From a bacterium (lineage in GTDB: Bacteria > Chloroflexota > Chloroflexia > Chloroflexales > Kallotenuaceae), in NCBI GenBank assembly GCA_016781525.1, contig JADDQE010000182.1, positions 1 through 34,508 on the forward strand: DNA of 34,508 nt. The letters run 5' to 3'. The notes below the pieces were generated by a model. It was not told the origin of the DNA and searched no databases. It was given only the letters and a program-made list of their open reading frames with translations. Both the position numbers and the translations under genes were made by a program. Each line of letters opens with the position of its first letter. The stretch's first letter is position 1. Below, one piece after another: positions 24,852 through 34,164 of this stretch.

Positions 24852-26120
24852 TTATGAGCTCTGCTTCGCGAGCACCATGCGGCGCGGCTCCTGCACGTGC
24901 CAATGCAGCAGGTACAGGCTTAACGCCGCGAACGGTAGCGCCGCTAGCATCAGCACCCGGTACGACGTAAACTGAGCAATAAGGCCGCCCAACAAGGGAG
25001 CTATCGCCAGAAACGGCGCCGTAATCGTTCGCGCTAGCCCAACATACGTTGGGCGTTCCTCGGCCGTGCCGAATTCCATGACGATACCAAGGTCGGCGAC
25101 GATGGATGCGGCGCTTGACATGCCGACCAGGACGAACACAACGTAGGTCACCTCAACGACCGTCCCGACCACTGCCAGCAGGAGCGCCAGCATCCACAGC
25201 ACCGTGCCGATCCACAGCACCAACTTGTAGCCGATGCGATCGGCGAGCGGCCCCCAGCACACATTACCGAGGGTCCCCCCGACAATCATCAACGTGGTAA
25301 AGATTGCAGCCTGAGCATCACTCAGGTTAAAGCGCGTAATTGCGGCAACGGCTAGAAAGCCGAGCGCCATTGTCCCCATATAGGCACATGCCCGGCTGAG
25401 CAGGAATGCGCGAAAGTTGTGGTCTGTCTGCAGAATCTCGCGCAGCCGAGTGATGTAGGCACGGTTGAAGCGGTTATGGGCAGCAGGGGCATCTTCGACA
25501 GCTGGCTCGCGGCTCAGGGCTAAGAAGCCCCAAGAAAGCATCAGGCTCGCCGCGCCAAAGCCGAAGCAGATCGTGAAGTTCGTTGGATAGGGATAGCGCT
25601 CCAGCACTACGGCTGCAAGCGCTGCCCCACCCAACGCGAGCACGTTACCGACGAGTTGTTGTGCGCTAAAAAAGCGCCCGCGAATCGGCAGCGGGATGAT
25701 CCGGGCGATAAACTCTTGCCATGGAGCTGCGACGATACCCGAGCCGAACGCGCGTAATACTAGGAGCCCGAAGAAGACGAACAGGCTCAACAGGGACGCA
25801 CTGGCTAACGTCGGCCACAGCCAGAGCAGTAGCGGAAACACGATGAACGGGATGCGCTCTATCAGTCCCAGCACGAGTACGATCCCATACTGGCGTCGAC
25901 CCTGAACGTATGGCGCGATGAAGAGCTGCGGGAGAAACCAACCCATGTCAAGTATGGCTGGTATCAGGCCAATCAACAGCGGTGAGTCGGTAAGGTGGCG
26001 TACGAATACGGGTAAGATCGTCGTGGTTGACATGAAGCTGATACCGAAGAGCCACATGCCCGCATCGAGCACATTAACGATCACGTTGCGGCGTTGATCC
26101 GGCGTAGATAATTGATTCAT
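24852..26120 (-). CDS. Major facilitator superfamily transporter
   Basis: The 422-residue protein has about twelve hydrophobic helices in two halves, with a hydrophilic central loop around residues 200-225 (EPAVEDAPAAHNRFNRAY). WGPLADRIGYKLVLWIG matches the MFS loop 2-3/8-9 motif (GxLaDRxGxK). PIRGRFFSAQQLVGNVLA suggests the subgroup often annotated as MFS transporters of unknown specificity in Chloroflexota. The substrate cannot be inferred. ATG 26120 has only a weak ribosome binding site (GGACTAAGTAACAGC). It stands alone and is ended by a strong hairpin. Confidence 0.88.
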   Translation of the reverse strand: MNQLSTPDQRRNVIVNVLDAGMWLFGISFMSTTTILPVFVRHLTDSPLLIGLIPAILDMGWFLPQLFIAPYVQGRRQYGIVLVLGLIERIPFIVFPLLLWLWPTLASASLLSLFVFFGLLVLRAFGSGIVAAPWQEFIARIIPLPIRGRFFSAQQLVGNVLALGGAALAAVVLERYPYPTNFTICFGFGAASLMLSWGFLALSREPAVEDAPAAHNRFNRAYITRLREILQTDHNFRAFLLSRACAYMGTMALGFLAVAAITRFNLSDAQAAIFTTLMIVGGTLGNVCWGPLADRIGYKLVLWIGTVLWMLALLLAVVGTVVEVTYVVFVLVGMSSAASIVADLGIVMEFGTAEERPTYVGLARTITAPFLAIAPLLGGLIAQFTSYRVLMLAALPFAALSLYLLHWHVQEPRRMVLAKQSS

Positions 26121-26149
26121 GCTGTTACTTAGTCCATTCAGGCTAGGCT

Positions 26150-26527
26150 ACTCATCATTTTTCACGGCAGCCCGTGGCCGCGCTGGGATGACAGCTCAGC
26201 GCGCTATAATATCACCCGCGCGGGCTATGACGAGCAGACGGGCCGTAACATCCCCAACGTTCTCACGGACTTCTTTTCCGGCCGGCTCTGGTATACGAGA
26301 ACGGCCGCTACGTGCAAGGGCAGGGACTGGATTGGCCCTTTGGAATGGGGCGACCAATCAGCGGGCCCTTTTGGACGCGGGTAAAGGTGGGTGCTGTGGA
26401 GAAGGACGTGCCGGTGCAGGCCGTCGAGCGCCGCGTCCTCACGTACACCGTGGACAATCCCGAAGGCTTCATGGTCGAGATGGGCGACGTCGGCCAGCAC
26501 TGCCTCCGCTGGCGCTTCCGTGCGTGA
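26150..26527 (+). pseudogene. Fragment of a secreted Chloroflexota YFER-type protein
   Basis: There is no start codon. The readable sequence begins RWDDSSARYNITRAGYDEQTGRNIPNV and reaches FFSGRLWY near 26293. It must then change frame (an extra AC or a lost base) to continue ENGRYVQGQGLDWPFGMGRPIS, FWTRVKVGAVEKDVPVQAVERR, VLTYTVDNPEGFMVEMGDVGQHCLRWRF and a stop at 26525-26527. It is the C-terminal part of a secreted protein type I know from Chloroflexota, with an FERRVLTYTPDNPEG-like motif related to the modules of the glycosidase operon. The lost start and the frameshift make it a dead fragment. Confidence 0.7.
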
Positions 26528-26539
26528 ACACGGGCAGTC

Positions 26540-26809
26540 CTAATAGATGAAACCTGGTTCTGCTGTGGTTGAGTTGGCACCTTGAGCGACGAGGGCTTCA
26601 CTTTGGCAATTTGGATCTGGGCGGAGCCCTAGCGCCGGATTGATCGTCTGTGTCAGCCGCGACCACATGGTTATAAGGCGCAGCCGACGCGGTCCCACCG
26701 CAGTGAGCGTAGAGGAGCCATTGTGGAGGCTGTGGATGAACGCATGCTCGTGGGCAAGGAGGTCAGCCGAGGTTACGTGTAGCAGCGCGGCGACCACGAG
26801 TGCCACCAC
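26540..26809 (-). CDS. Doubtful small membrane protein
   Basis: The frame from GTG 26809 encodes 89 residues: one hydrophobic helix (VALVVAALLHVTSADLL) followed by a hydrophilic region with HEHAFIHSLHNG. The frame stays open upstream without an ATG (RGFVGASVVALVV), so the true start is unclear. Later residues look less coding-like. No family is recognised. Confidence 0.3.
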   Translation of the reverse strand: MVALVVAALLHVTSADLLAHEHAFIHSLHNGSSTLTAVGPRRLRLITMWSRLTQTINPALGLRPDPNCQSEALVAQGANSTTAEPGFIY

Positions 26810-26918
26810 ACTGGCGCCAACAAATCCGCGTGTCGCGACGCTTATCAGCTACCTCCGTGGACCTCACGCCACAGGGCCAACATCACCCTATCGCACTTCA
26901 GCCGGCAATCTTCACCAG

Positions 26919-27368
26919 TCAGTGCGCGGAAGGGCGCGCCTGCGTCAGCACCGGGGCCACTCGAGGCCAGGCGTGCCAGGCAAACGCGGCCAGAGCCAGC
27001 ACCTGCCCGAGTGCGGCAAGACCGAGGAGCGCATCGAGCCAGGCCGCCTGAAGGACGGCCCGCAGGGCCAGCAGGATCGCCGCCCCGGCGACGCCGACGT
27101 TGAGCGCCGCGAAGCACAGCCAGGCGGCAGCTGGACGACCGCGATCGCCAGTGCCGTCGCGTCGTGGCAAGATCCAGTAGGCGACGCCGAGCGACAGCTG
27201 GATCAGCCACCCGCCGATCACGAGCTGAATATGCGCTGGCAGAAACTGCCAGGCCCAGCCCAGCGTGCTCGGTGCCCCTTTTGCGCTGAGAATTAAGCCG
27301 CCGAGCAGCGCACCGAGCGCCAGGTAGATTAATGCCGCTCGGATGAAGTAGCAGCTAAGTCGCGGCAT
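26919..27368 (-). CDS. Four-helix membrane protein, tandem paralogue 2
   Basis: The 149-residue protein has four hydrophobic helices and an N-terminal MPRLSCYFIRAALIYLALG. The central motif FLPAHIQLVIGGWLIQLSLGVAYWILPRRD resembles helices of heme-copper-oxidase-related or NO-reductase-like small membrane proteins, where the His could be a metal or heme ligand. This is a family impression, not proof. It is a divergent tandem copy of the neighbouring gene 27373-27804. Its ATG 27368 lies 4 bases after that stop, with GGGAGG inside the preceding gene's end, so the two are coupled. Confidence 0.7.
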   Translation of the reverse strand: MPRLSCYFIRAALIYLALGALLGGLILSAKGAPSTLGWAWQFLPAHIQLVIGGWLIQLSLGVAYWILPRRDGTGDRGRPAAAWLCFAALNVGVAGAAILLALRAVLQAAWLDALLGLAALGQVLALAAFAWHAWPRVAPVLTQARPSAH

Positions 27369-27372
27369 TGGC

Positions 27373-27804
27373 CTACCTCCCGCTGCCCTTGGCCCTCACG
27401 CGTGGCCAAACCAGTGCGGCAAACAGCCATAACGCCGCAACCTGCAGCCCGGCTGAGCCGATCAATAACCAGCGGAGTAGCGGCGTAGCCCACAGCGCAC
27501 TGATTGGTTCCGCAAGCGCACGCAGCAGGAGGCCAGTGTTGAGCGTGCCGTAGCAGGCCCAGCTCAGCCATTCGGGTCCACGTGGCTGCTCCTTGGACCA
27601 GACCGGAAACATCCACAGGGCAACGCCCACGATCAATTGCGTCAGCCAGCCGATCACGATCAAATGAATCGCAGTGGGCTGGACCGCAGCGAGCAGCGGA
27701 TGGAGCGGCCGTGCGAGATTGATCAACCACAGGGCGCTAAGGAGCGTGCCGCTGAAGGCATACACGAGGGCAGTCTTGATAAAGGTTCGTGTAACTGTCG
27801 GCAT
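27373..27804 (-). CDS. Four-helix membrane protein, tandem paralogue 1
   Basis: The 143-residue protein begins MPTVTRTFIKTALVYAFSGTL and has four hydrophobic helices. The second helix pair contains PTAIHLIVIGWLTQLIVGVALWMFPVW, aligning directly with the paralogue downstream (PAHIQLVIGGWLIQLSLGVAYWILPRR). Both conserve one His before the hydrophobic run and an aromatic-Pro exit. SWACYGTLNTGLLLRALAEP is the third helix. ATG 27804 follows AAGGAGA at a long 13-base spacing. Role unknown; a redox or cytochrome-oxidase-related accessory function is possible. Confidence 0.72.
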   Translation of the reverse strand: MPTVTRTFIKTALVYAFSGTLLSALWLINLARPLHPLLAAVQPTAIHLIVIGWLTQLIVGVALWMFPVWSKEQPRGPEWLSWACYGTLNTGLLLRALAEPISALWATPLLRWLLIGSAGLQVAALWLFAALVWPRVRAKGSGR

Positions 27805-29083
27805 AGGAATACTTACGTTCTCCTTACTCTAACCAATCGGTAGTGTACGCCTGGCAGCTCGACTCGTGGTAGCGGGTCGATAACGACCCGTGGCCAAATC
27901 TTGACGCACGGCAGTACCGAACGGGAGGACAGGTACAGCGGTGCAATGGGCCGCGTTTTACAGGTCGAGAATGAGTGAATGTACGTACGAAGTGAACCAC
28001 CACTGGAGCTTGCTTGCGGTCCCAGAGCCGATTGATCCGAGCGGCACCTCGGTGTTCGAGGCGCTCGGGCCGGTGCGTATCTGAGCGGGCAGCATGTCGC
28101 CCTATACGACGACGTGCTGCACCTTCGACAGTGTGGACGACCCCCACGTCGGGGAACGCGATGCTGTCTGGGGCACCCAACGCTGCAGGGGCAAAGGCGG
28201 CTGAGCTCAGTCGGGTACCACAACGGGGGGATTCCGCGGCAGGGGCAGATCAGTGTTGATCGGCCAAGATGGGCCTGGCGAAGTATTGGTCGATAACTGG
28301 ACCTATCGCCTGACTGCGGGCGCGACGCAGCTTGTAGCCGACCTTACTCAACACGGCTTTCGCCTGGGAACGCGCTTCTGCCATTATGCTGTTCCTAAGC
28401 TTAGCATCACTGCGGTCCAATCACGAGCGTTGCGTATATTGACGATTGAGGGTGCGCGGCCAATCGCGGCACGCGCATCCGACCCGGAGCATAACGCGGG
28501 TGACCGGCGGCTTGCATCATCTCGGCTTCTGTCAGTGAGAGAACAAGGCCAAGGCGTCGGATATACCACACTTTTTTGCGTCACGCGTGGTCATGCGTAT
28601 CCTTTTGTCATGGTTGCCAAGCCTCGTCTTCCCCTGAGCACAACTGGGCCGTTCCATACAAACGCGCGCGGATTGCAAATATCCAAGAGCGACTATTGCG
28701 TCACTTGGCGGCTACTTTTTGCATACGTCGACGAGCACACCTCCCGCTAGAAACGCTTGCACGAGTGGGCACAACGAGGGGTGGCACTGTCAGAAGTCGC
28801 TCGCGATGCCGACAAACAAAGACGGCAGCCGCCAACATCCAGTGTCCGATAGGGTCATGGGCCGCTCGGGAGGATTGGTGCAAGCCGTGGTCATTCACAA
28901 TGAATTTGAGCAGCATCGCGGTGAAATACAAGAGTAGTACCAATCAACACCATGGAGCTCAATTGACCAACAAGTAGCCGAAAAGGCTGTTCATGAGCGC
29001 AAATATGTCCAACTGCAACCAAGAGCCGTTTTGGCTGCAGAGCCCTTCTGGTTTCGCCACTCGTTTCCAGCGTTTTCAGCCCG
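27805..29083. other. Long gene-poor stretch, probably decayed coding DNA
   Basis: No intact gene with a ribosome binding site and family match was found. Some parts look formerly coding. A plus frame from ATG 27971 reads MSECTYEVNHHWSLLAVPEP and stops at a TGA after 37 codons. A later frame from 28253 begins LIGQDGPGEVLVDNWTYRL and then GATQLVADLTQHGFRLGTRF, before becoming unconvincing; it stays open to 28750. These could be pieces of one gene broken by frameshifts. From about 28760 to 29083 nothing is seen. Confidence 0.4.
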
Positions 29084-29497
29084 TCACCTACTCGCCAACA
29101 ACTGATATGCGCCAAAGCCAAGGGCTCCGACGCCGCACACGCCAAGCAGCACGAGCAGCACTTTCACCGCAGGAGACGAGCGATCCCATACTCCTTTTGC
29201 CCATCCCGCAACCGCGCGACCCTTGAGCTCAACCCAATCGAGGGCACCAGCAACAGGCGCAAACTCACCGCCGAGGAGGCCAAGGCCCAGAAAAGTAATG
29301 ATCCAGCCAGGACCGGGTGCTGGCACCAGGAACAATCCGCCCAAGGCGATGGCGAGCCCAAGCGCGACGATGACCACTGATCCTGTCGTCCAGTGTCCAT
29401 GCTCAATTCCTTGTCGTCGATTATAGCGATCCTGAAACCGATGCCCTGGATCACTGTCTTTGAACGCCTGCCACGTCTGTTTGGCACGCTGAATCAT
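29084..29497 (-). CDS. PGPGW transmembrane protein
   Basis: The 137-residue protein contains the diagnostic motif PAPGPGW (in LFLVPAPGPGWIITFLGLGLLGGEFAPV) between two hydrophobic helices, and a third helix near the C-terminus (VKVLLVLLGVCGVGALGFGAY). The N-terminal 40 residues are basic and cytoplasmic-looking (QTWQAFKDSDPGHRFQDRYNRR). The PGPGW family has no established function. ATG 29497 follows GAGGGAGA. Two inverted repeats lie in the 250 bases upstream, downstream of the nucleoside hydrolase gene. Confidence 0.85.
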   Translation of the reverse strand: MIQRAKQTWQAFKDSDPGHRFQDRYNRRQGIEHGHWTTGSVVIVALGLAIALGGLFLVPAPGPGWIITFLGLGLLGGEFAPVAGALDWVELKGRAVAGWAKGVWDRSSPAVKVLLVLLGVCGVGALGFGAYQLLASR

Positions 29498-29539
29498 GCA
29501 CGTATTCTCCCTCCATTGCGTTGCAGCGCTAGGCCTGTG

Positions 29540-29580
29540 TCACGCGCTCCTACTCACTGTGGACGAGCAGGAGCGCGTGA
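29540..29580. repeat. 12-bp perfect inverted repeat
   Basis: TCACGCGCTCCT (29540-29551) and AGGAGCGCGTGA (29569-29580) are exact complements with a 17-base loop. It lies about 45 bases upstream of the PGPGW gene start, in its presumed promoter/leader, so it may be an operator or an RNA stem. Confidence 0.55.
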
Positions 29581-29661
29581 CGGGAAAGCGGGTGGCCACC
29601 TCCGCGAGTAGGACGCCACGCTCACGAGGCGCGGTCCTAACCATGGCCAAGTGCGTATGCA

Positions 29662-29689
29662 GCTGGACGAGCCATCCAGCTCGTCCAGC
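29662..29689 (-). terminator. 11-bp hairpin after the nucleoside hydrolase gene
   Basis: GCTGGACGAGC (29662-29672) pairs perfectly with GCTCGTCCAGC (29679-29689) around CATCCA. It lies 60 bases past the stop of the leftward nucleoside hydrolase gene. No T-tract follows on the minus strand, so it may be a weak or factor-dependent terminator or a 3' end stabiliser. Confidence 0.55.
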
Positions 29690-29748
29690 CTATCCCCCTC
29701 ACCGCATTTAATCGCAGCCGGAAGTCAGCGCTGCGCTCGATTCGCCTA

Positions 29749-30660
29749 TCAGGACTCGAGCCTCCGCACGAGCAAATCCTCGAACTTATGAACGTCGACC
29801 TTTAGAGCAACTTGAGCACTAGCGGGCACCTCCTCGGTCGGCATTCTAACGAGGGTAGCGCCCGCCGTATGCAGTCCTCCCAGCTCGACATCCACATGCA
29901 GCGGCCGCAGCTCCACGAGCTCAGGCTCAAACACTACGGCGACAGCTAGCGGGTCGTGGACAAAGGTACTGCCCTCCGAGTGGTAGCGGGGATACAGCTC
30001 TACCTGGCGCGCAACTGCCTCATGGAAGGGCGTGCCCCCGGCACGAATACGCGAGACGCCTTCTCGGTAAATCTGCACCTCGGTTGTAACATCCAGCGGA
30101 ACAAGCGTGGTCGGGGCGCCGGCCGAGAGCACGACATGCGCGGCCTCAGGATCGCAGCGGATGTTGTGCTCAGCATAGGGCAGCTCGAGGTGCTCGGGGC
30201 CACGCACGACACCGCCCATGATTGTGAGGCCGGCAAGGTTGCGTGCCAGGCGCGGCTCCTTCAGGAAGGCCAGGGCAACATTGGTAAGCGGCCCGACGGC
30301 TATAAGATGAATCTCACCCGGGTTGTCCATGATCGTCCGGACGAGAAAATCCACAGCATGCTCCGTCGACGGCGCGAGCGCTTCATCACCGGGCTCCAGC
30401 AGCCCTTGCCCCTCGTGGCCGGCCCAGTACACCGGTCGGAGCCCTAGCAGCGGAGCTTCGGCACCCTTCAGAACGGGCACATCCACGTGACCCGCCAGAT
30501 GCAGGAGCTTGAGCACCATGCGGGCTCGTAGGAGCACATCGCCATAAACGCACGTAACGCCCTCGAGCTTGAGCTCCGGCGACTTCAGCATGAGCGCCAG
30601 CGCCAGACAGTCATCAACGTCTGTACCGATATCAGTATCAAGGATGGCCCGAATGGTCAT
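29749..30660 (-). CDS. Inosine/uridine-preferring nucleoside hydrolase family
   Basis: The 303-residue protein has the family's calcium-binding motif DTDIGTDVDD at residues 8-17, with IHLIAVGPLTNVALAF, IMGGVV and the later FVHDPLAVAVVFEP, whose Asp is the last calcium ligand. The enzyme splits the N-glycosidic bond of ribonucleosides for purine/pyrimidine salvage in the cytoplasm. Specificity cannot be read from sequence, and some family members act on other ribosides. The length is normal. ATG 30660 follows GGAGG at 9 bases. It is not in an evident operon; the next gene upstream on this strand is 185 bases away. Confidence 0.92.
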   Translation of the reverse strand: MTIRAILDTDIGTDVDDCLALALMLKSPELKLEGVTCVYGDVLLRARMVLKLLHLAGHVDVPVLKGAEAPLLGLRPVYWAGHEGQGLLEPGDEALAPSTEHAVDFLVRTIMDNPGEIHLIAVGPLTNVALAFLKEPRLARNLAGLTIMGGVVRGPEHLELPYAEHNIRCDPEAAHVVLSAGAPTTLVPLDVTTEVQIYREGVSRIRAGGTPFHEAVARQVELYPRYHSEGSTFVHDPLAVAVVFEPELVELRPLHVDVELGGLHTAGATLVRMPTEEVPASAQVALKVDVHKFEDLLVRRLES

Positions 30661-30845
30661 GGGTGGTATCCTCCACAGAACTTAATTGCCAACAGCCTCA
30701 TACACAGCATCGCTGGCTGTTCAAGCTACGACAGGCGCCCTGCCTTTACGTCCTGCTGCAGGGATTGCAGCCATAGGGATGAGCCGAGGGATAAGGTGAC
30801 GATCGACAAGCTAGCCGGGACTGTATCATGCGCGGAATTCGCGGG

Positions 30846-31520
30846 TTACCAACATACATCTTCCGTGAGGTGAATGTGTCGGCCACTTGGTCGATGCTCC
30901 ACAACCATCTCGCAGCCGACGCTCAGCGGAATAAACCGATAGCGATACGCCTCAACCTGTGCGCTGTCCCAGCCCCACGCCACTAGCCGCACATACATGG
31001 TGCCGTCGATTGGGAACTCGAGCTCATCTAACGAGATTTCATGCACGAACGATCTGTCCTCGTCCTGGTTGAGCTCCGGTCCGGACCAGTCGAGGGCACA
31101 GCGTGGTACACGCGTCGTGAGCACGACAACCTCTGGCGGGAGCTGAATGTCGAGCGGCGCCAGCGCGTCGGTGGATGCCCACTTGAAGGCGGCAGGAGCG
31201 GCCGTGACCTGCAGATCGCAGCCACGAGTGGATGGGCTAAAGGTGAAGGTGTACAGACCGCCAAAATCCCCGACGTATGGCTCAGCCTCGCCCAGTGCCG
31301 GCAGCTCGGTTATCGTCATCCACCCGCCCTGTTGACCAAGACGTGTGACGTCGGCCTCACCTGTCCGTGCGAGGTGTCCCGCGATCAAGTGGTGATTGAC
31401 CGACTGCTGCCACGGGCGAATCTGCGCGGTCGCATCATGCGGCACCATAAAGACCATGCTGTTCCATTGATTGTGCCGCGCGCTCGTCACTATCCTATCT
31501 CCAGCCACTCGTACATGCAC
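30846..31520 (-). CDS. Hypothetical protein
   Basis: The 224-residue protein has a globular, soluble composition rich in Trp, His and Pro, with no signal peptide or membrane helix. Readable stretches are RPWQQSVNHHLIAGHLARTG, VGDFGGLYTFTFSP and MYVRLVAWGWDSAQVEAYRYRF, suggesting an all-beta or alpha/beta fold. No family is recognised. The frame starts at GTG 31520; an internal ATG at 31457 (MVFMVPHDAT) is another possible start, and neither has a strong ribosome binding site. The coding look is consistent throughout. Confidence 0.55.
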   Translation of the reverse strand: MHVRVAGDRIVTSARHNQWNSMVFMVPHDATAQIRPWQQSVNHHLIAGHLARTGEADVTRLGQQGGWMTITELPALGEAEPYVGDFGGLYTFTFSPSTRGCDLQVTAAPAAFKWASTDALAPLDIQLPPEVVVLTTRVPRCALDWSGPELNQDEDRSFVHEISLDELEFPIDGTMYVRLVAWGWDSAQVEAYRYRFIPLSVGCEMVVEHRPSGRHIHLTEDVCW

Positions 31521-31894
31521 AGAAGATCAAAACAACAGGCGCCGTGTCCCAATCACGGAGTCAACCGTAACCTTTAGCCCCAATCCGTGCCGGTATATTA
31601 GCAGACAACGCACCTGCGGATGGCGGAGCGCACTCGCAAGCCGACGAGTTTTTCAGGGCAAGCTTATGGGTCTACCTGCCATGGGTGAGGCGGTAATACC
31701 GACGGGCATGGTGTGAATCGGCAACCACGCCGTTATACCATGCCGGTCCGTGCTTACCGTCCGCCACTGCTGACGCCTTTCCCAAACGTTCCTCTACCAC
31801 CGTCGACATGGACTTTGTCGGCGGCGCCCCGCTGTGCCCTTTTCGCCACGAGGCCAGTGGCCGACACACCGGAGACTAGAGACCGCGGCCGTCA
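31521..31894. other. Gene-poor stretch
   Basis: No gene is well supported. A minus frame ending at 31672 contains MSTVVEERLGKASAVADGKHG and WYNGVVADSHHARRYYRLTHG, which could be a tiny protein or a fragment, but there is no ribosome binding site. The rest is unremarkable. Confidence 0.35.
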
Positions 31895-32215
31895 TTATGC
31901 CCTTCGTCCAGCGGCTCGACTCCGCCCGTGATAGCCGACGACGTGGTAGTCCTTGTTCCGGCCCAAGAATTCGTCAACCTTTCTCATCGCCGCCGCAATT
32001 TTGTTGTTCGCGCTGATGAATTGAGCGTCGACGGCGCGGAACTCCTTTTCGGAGATGGCGCCATCCTCGCGCGCCCGTTCAACCTCTTGATGACGCAGCT
32101 GTATCGGTGCACGAGCACGTTCGGCGGCCTCGACCGCTTCGACTAACCGTTCGAACTCTACCTGCACCCGCGGATCCTCATAGTGGATCCCGTTATATTT
32201 TGAGTACAGTGCCAT
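31895..32215 (-). CDS. Small coiled-coil hypothetical protein
   Basis: The 106-residue product is mostly charged alpha helix: VQVEFERLVEAVEAAERARA and IQLRHQEVERAREDGAISEK, followed by a third helix, a pattern of two or three antiparallel coiled-coil helices. The C-terminus is basic (YHGRSRAAGRRA). No signal or membrane helix is present. A strong AAGGAGG precedes ATG 32215 by 6 bases, so translation is well supported. The function is unknown. It lies just after the FtsH gene on the same strand. Confidence 0.75.
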   Translation of the reverse strand: MALYSKYNGIHYEDPRVQVEFERLVEAVEAAERARAPIQLRHQEVERAREDGAISEKEFRAVDAQFISANNKIAAAMRKVDEFLGRNKDYHVVGYHGRSRAAGRRA

Positions 32216-32322
32216 GGTATCCTCCTTGATCTGCTATCGCCTTAACCCTTGCTCACCGAGCTAAGCCTCGCCTAGCGCTGACTACAGACATGGCCGGGGC
32301 GGTGCCAGTGGCAAGTACTCGA

Positions 32323-34164
32323 CTATGCGGCCGCATGGACCATCTTCGCCTGTGGGAGCTCAACAATGCGCCACTCCGTCGTGCGTTGCCGCAGATCGCC
32401 GCCGCTGATCTCTTCGCGCTCCTTCAGCTCCGCCGCAAGCTCATCGATCAGTGTACGTTGTCGGCGTATGAGCTCACGGGCACGGTCATAATTGCGCTCG
32501 ATAATCGTTCGAACTTCTGCATCGATCGCTTGAGCCGTACGTTCACTCCAGATGCGCCCGTTCATCAGCGCCGGCATCACCGCTCCAGACTGCTCCTGTT
32601 CAACAAAAGCGACTGGACCCAGCGGGCTCATCCCGAACTCCGTTACCATGCGCCGGGCGAGTGCCGTCGCCTGTTGCAAATCGTTCTGCGCACCGGTTGA
32701 AATTTCGCCGTACACAACCTCTTCCGCGGCACGCCCACCGAGCATGACTGCCAGTCGATCATTCAGCTCGGCTTCGGTGTATAGGTAACGATCCTGCAGC
32801 GGAAGCTGCATCGTCACTCCTAGCGCCGCGACGCCGCGCGCCACAATCGACACTTTGTGAACCGGATCGGCATGGGGCAGCAGGGTCGCCACAAGTGCGT
32901 GGCCGAGCTCATGATACGCCACGCGGTCACGCTCCACATCGGTGAGCACCCGACTCTTGCGCTCCAGCCCGGCCATTACGCGATCGATCGCATCTTCTAG
33001 CTCGCGCATCCCAACCTCGTCTTTACCCCGCCGTGCGGCCAGCAGCGCTGCCTCATTGATCACATTGGCCAGCTCCGCTCCTGCAAATCCGACCGTCCGC
33101 GCCGCGATAATATGAAGGTCGGCGTCCGGCGCAAGTCTGACGCCGTTCGCATGCACCCGCAGCACCGCTTCGCGGCCACGCATATCCGGCCGATCGATCA
33201 TGATCTGTCGGTCGAACCGCCCAGGACGGAGCAGCGCCGGATCAAGCACCTCTGGCCGGTTGGTCGCCGCCATGATGATCACGCCTTTCTGCCCATCGAA
33301 GCCGTCCATCTCGACCAGCAGTTGGTTGAGCGTTTGTTCGCGCTCCTCATGCGTTGAGATCGCAGTCGCACTGGCGCGTTGGCGTCCGATCGTATCGATT
33401 TCGTCGATAAAGACGATGCACGGCGCTTTTTTCTTGGCCTGCTCAAACAAATCCCGCACGCGTGAAGCGCCCACGCCAACGAACATTTCGACAAACTCGC
33501 TGCCGCTCAGGCTAAAGAAGGGCACCCTGGCCTCGCCCGCTGTGGCCTTCGCCAGCAGCGTCTTGCCGGTACCGGGCGGCCCAACCAGCAGCACGCCTTT
33601 CGGAATCCGGCCGCCGAGCCGCTGGTACTTGCTGGGCTCGCGCAGGAAGTCCACGATTTCGCGCAGCTCCGCGACTGCTTCATCCTGGCCGGCTACGTCG
33701 GCGAAGGTAACATTCACATCACCCTGATCGTAGATTTTGGCTCGATTGCGCCCAAGCGAGAGCGCTTGCGTCTGCGCGGGAAAGCGTGACAGCGCGAAAC
33801 CCCACAGACCAAAGATCAGCAGCAGGGGCAGCAGCCAGCTGAGGAGCGAGCCCCAACTGCCTGGCTCCCACATGCCGGCGAATTCTGCGCCCGACGCACG
33901 CAGTTGAGCAAGCAGCGCGCTATCGTCGATACCGGGTAATCGCGTGCTGACAAACGGCTGTTCCTGCCCCTCTTCCAGCCAAATCACCGAACGCTCGCTC
34001 AGCTGCACCTCGGCAACCCGCCGGGCGTCCAGTGCGCGCACGAATCCGCTATATGGAACTTCGCGGGGTCCGCCGCCCACGATGAACAGCTCGAAGAGAA
34101 AAAAGGCGACCAGACTGATCGCAAAGTACATTAACGAGAAACGTATGATGCGCTGCCAAGGCAT
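32323..34164 (-). CDS. ftsH: FtsH-type ATP-dependent zinc metalloprotease
   Basis: The 613-residue membrane-anchored AAA+ protease degrades membrane and short-lived cytosolic proteins. Two N-terminal helices (residues 7-29 and 106-126) flank a short extracytoplasmic domain. The AAA domain has Walker A GPPGTGKT (195-202), Walker [10 protein letters not shown] and the second region of homology [17 protein letters not shown]. The pore loop FVG is in [15 protein letters not shown]. The protease domain has HELGH (His418, Glu419, His422), with NDLQQAT supplying the third zinc ligand Asp. ATG 34164 follows GGAGGTG and begins the expected N-terminus; the frame extends to 34347 without conservation. 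Chloroflexota often carry several ftsH copies, so this may be an accessory one. Confidence 0.95.
   Translation of the reverse strand: MPWQRIIRFSLMYFAISLVAFFLFELFIVGGGPREVPYSGFVRALDARRVAEVQLSERSVIWLEEGQEQPFVSTRLPGIDDSALLAQLRASGAEFAGMWEPGSWGSLLSWLLPLLLIFGLWGFALSRFPAQTQALSLGRNRAKIYDQGDVNVTFADVAGQDEAVAELREIVDFLREPSKYQRLGGRIPKGVLLVGPPGTGKTLLAKATAGEARVPFFSLSGSEFVEMFVGVGASRVRDLFEQAKKKAPCIVFIDEIDTIGRQRASATAISTHEEREQTLNQLLVEMDGFDGQKGVIIMAATNRPEVLDPALLRPGRFDRQIMIDRPDMRGREAVLRVHANGVRLAPDADLHIIAARTVGFAGAELANVINEAALLAARRGKDEVGMRELEDAIDRVMAGLERKSRVLTDVERDRVAYHELGHALVATLLPHADPVHKVSIVARGVAALGVTMQLPLQDRYLYTEAELNDRLAVMLGGRAAEEVVYGEISTGAQNDLQQATALARRMVTEFGMSPLGPVAFVEQEQSGAVMPALMNGRIWSERTAQAIDAEVRTIIERNYDRARELIRRQRTLIDELAAELKEREEISGGDLRQRTTEWRIVELPQAKMVHAAA

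Noticed and set aside
26205..26214. TATAAT-like box (GCTATAATATC)
   Set aside because: It lies inside the readable secreted-protein fragment (AR-Y-N-I), and no TTGACA-like box at 17 bases was seen.
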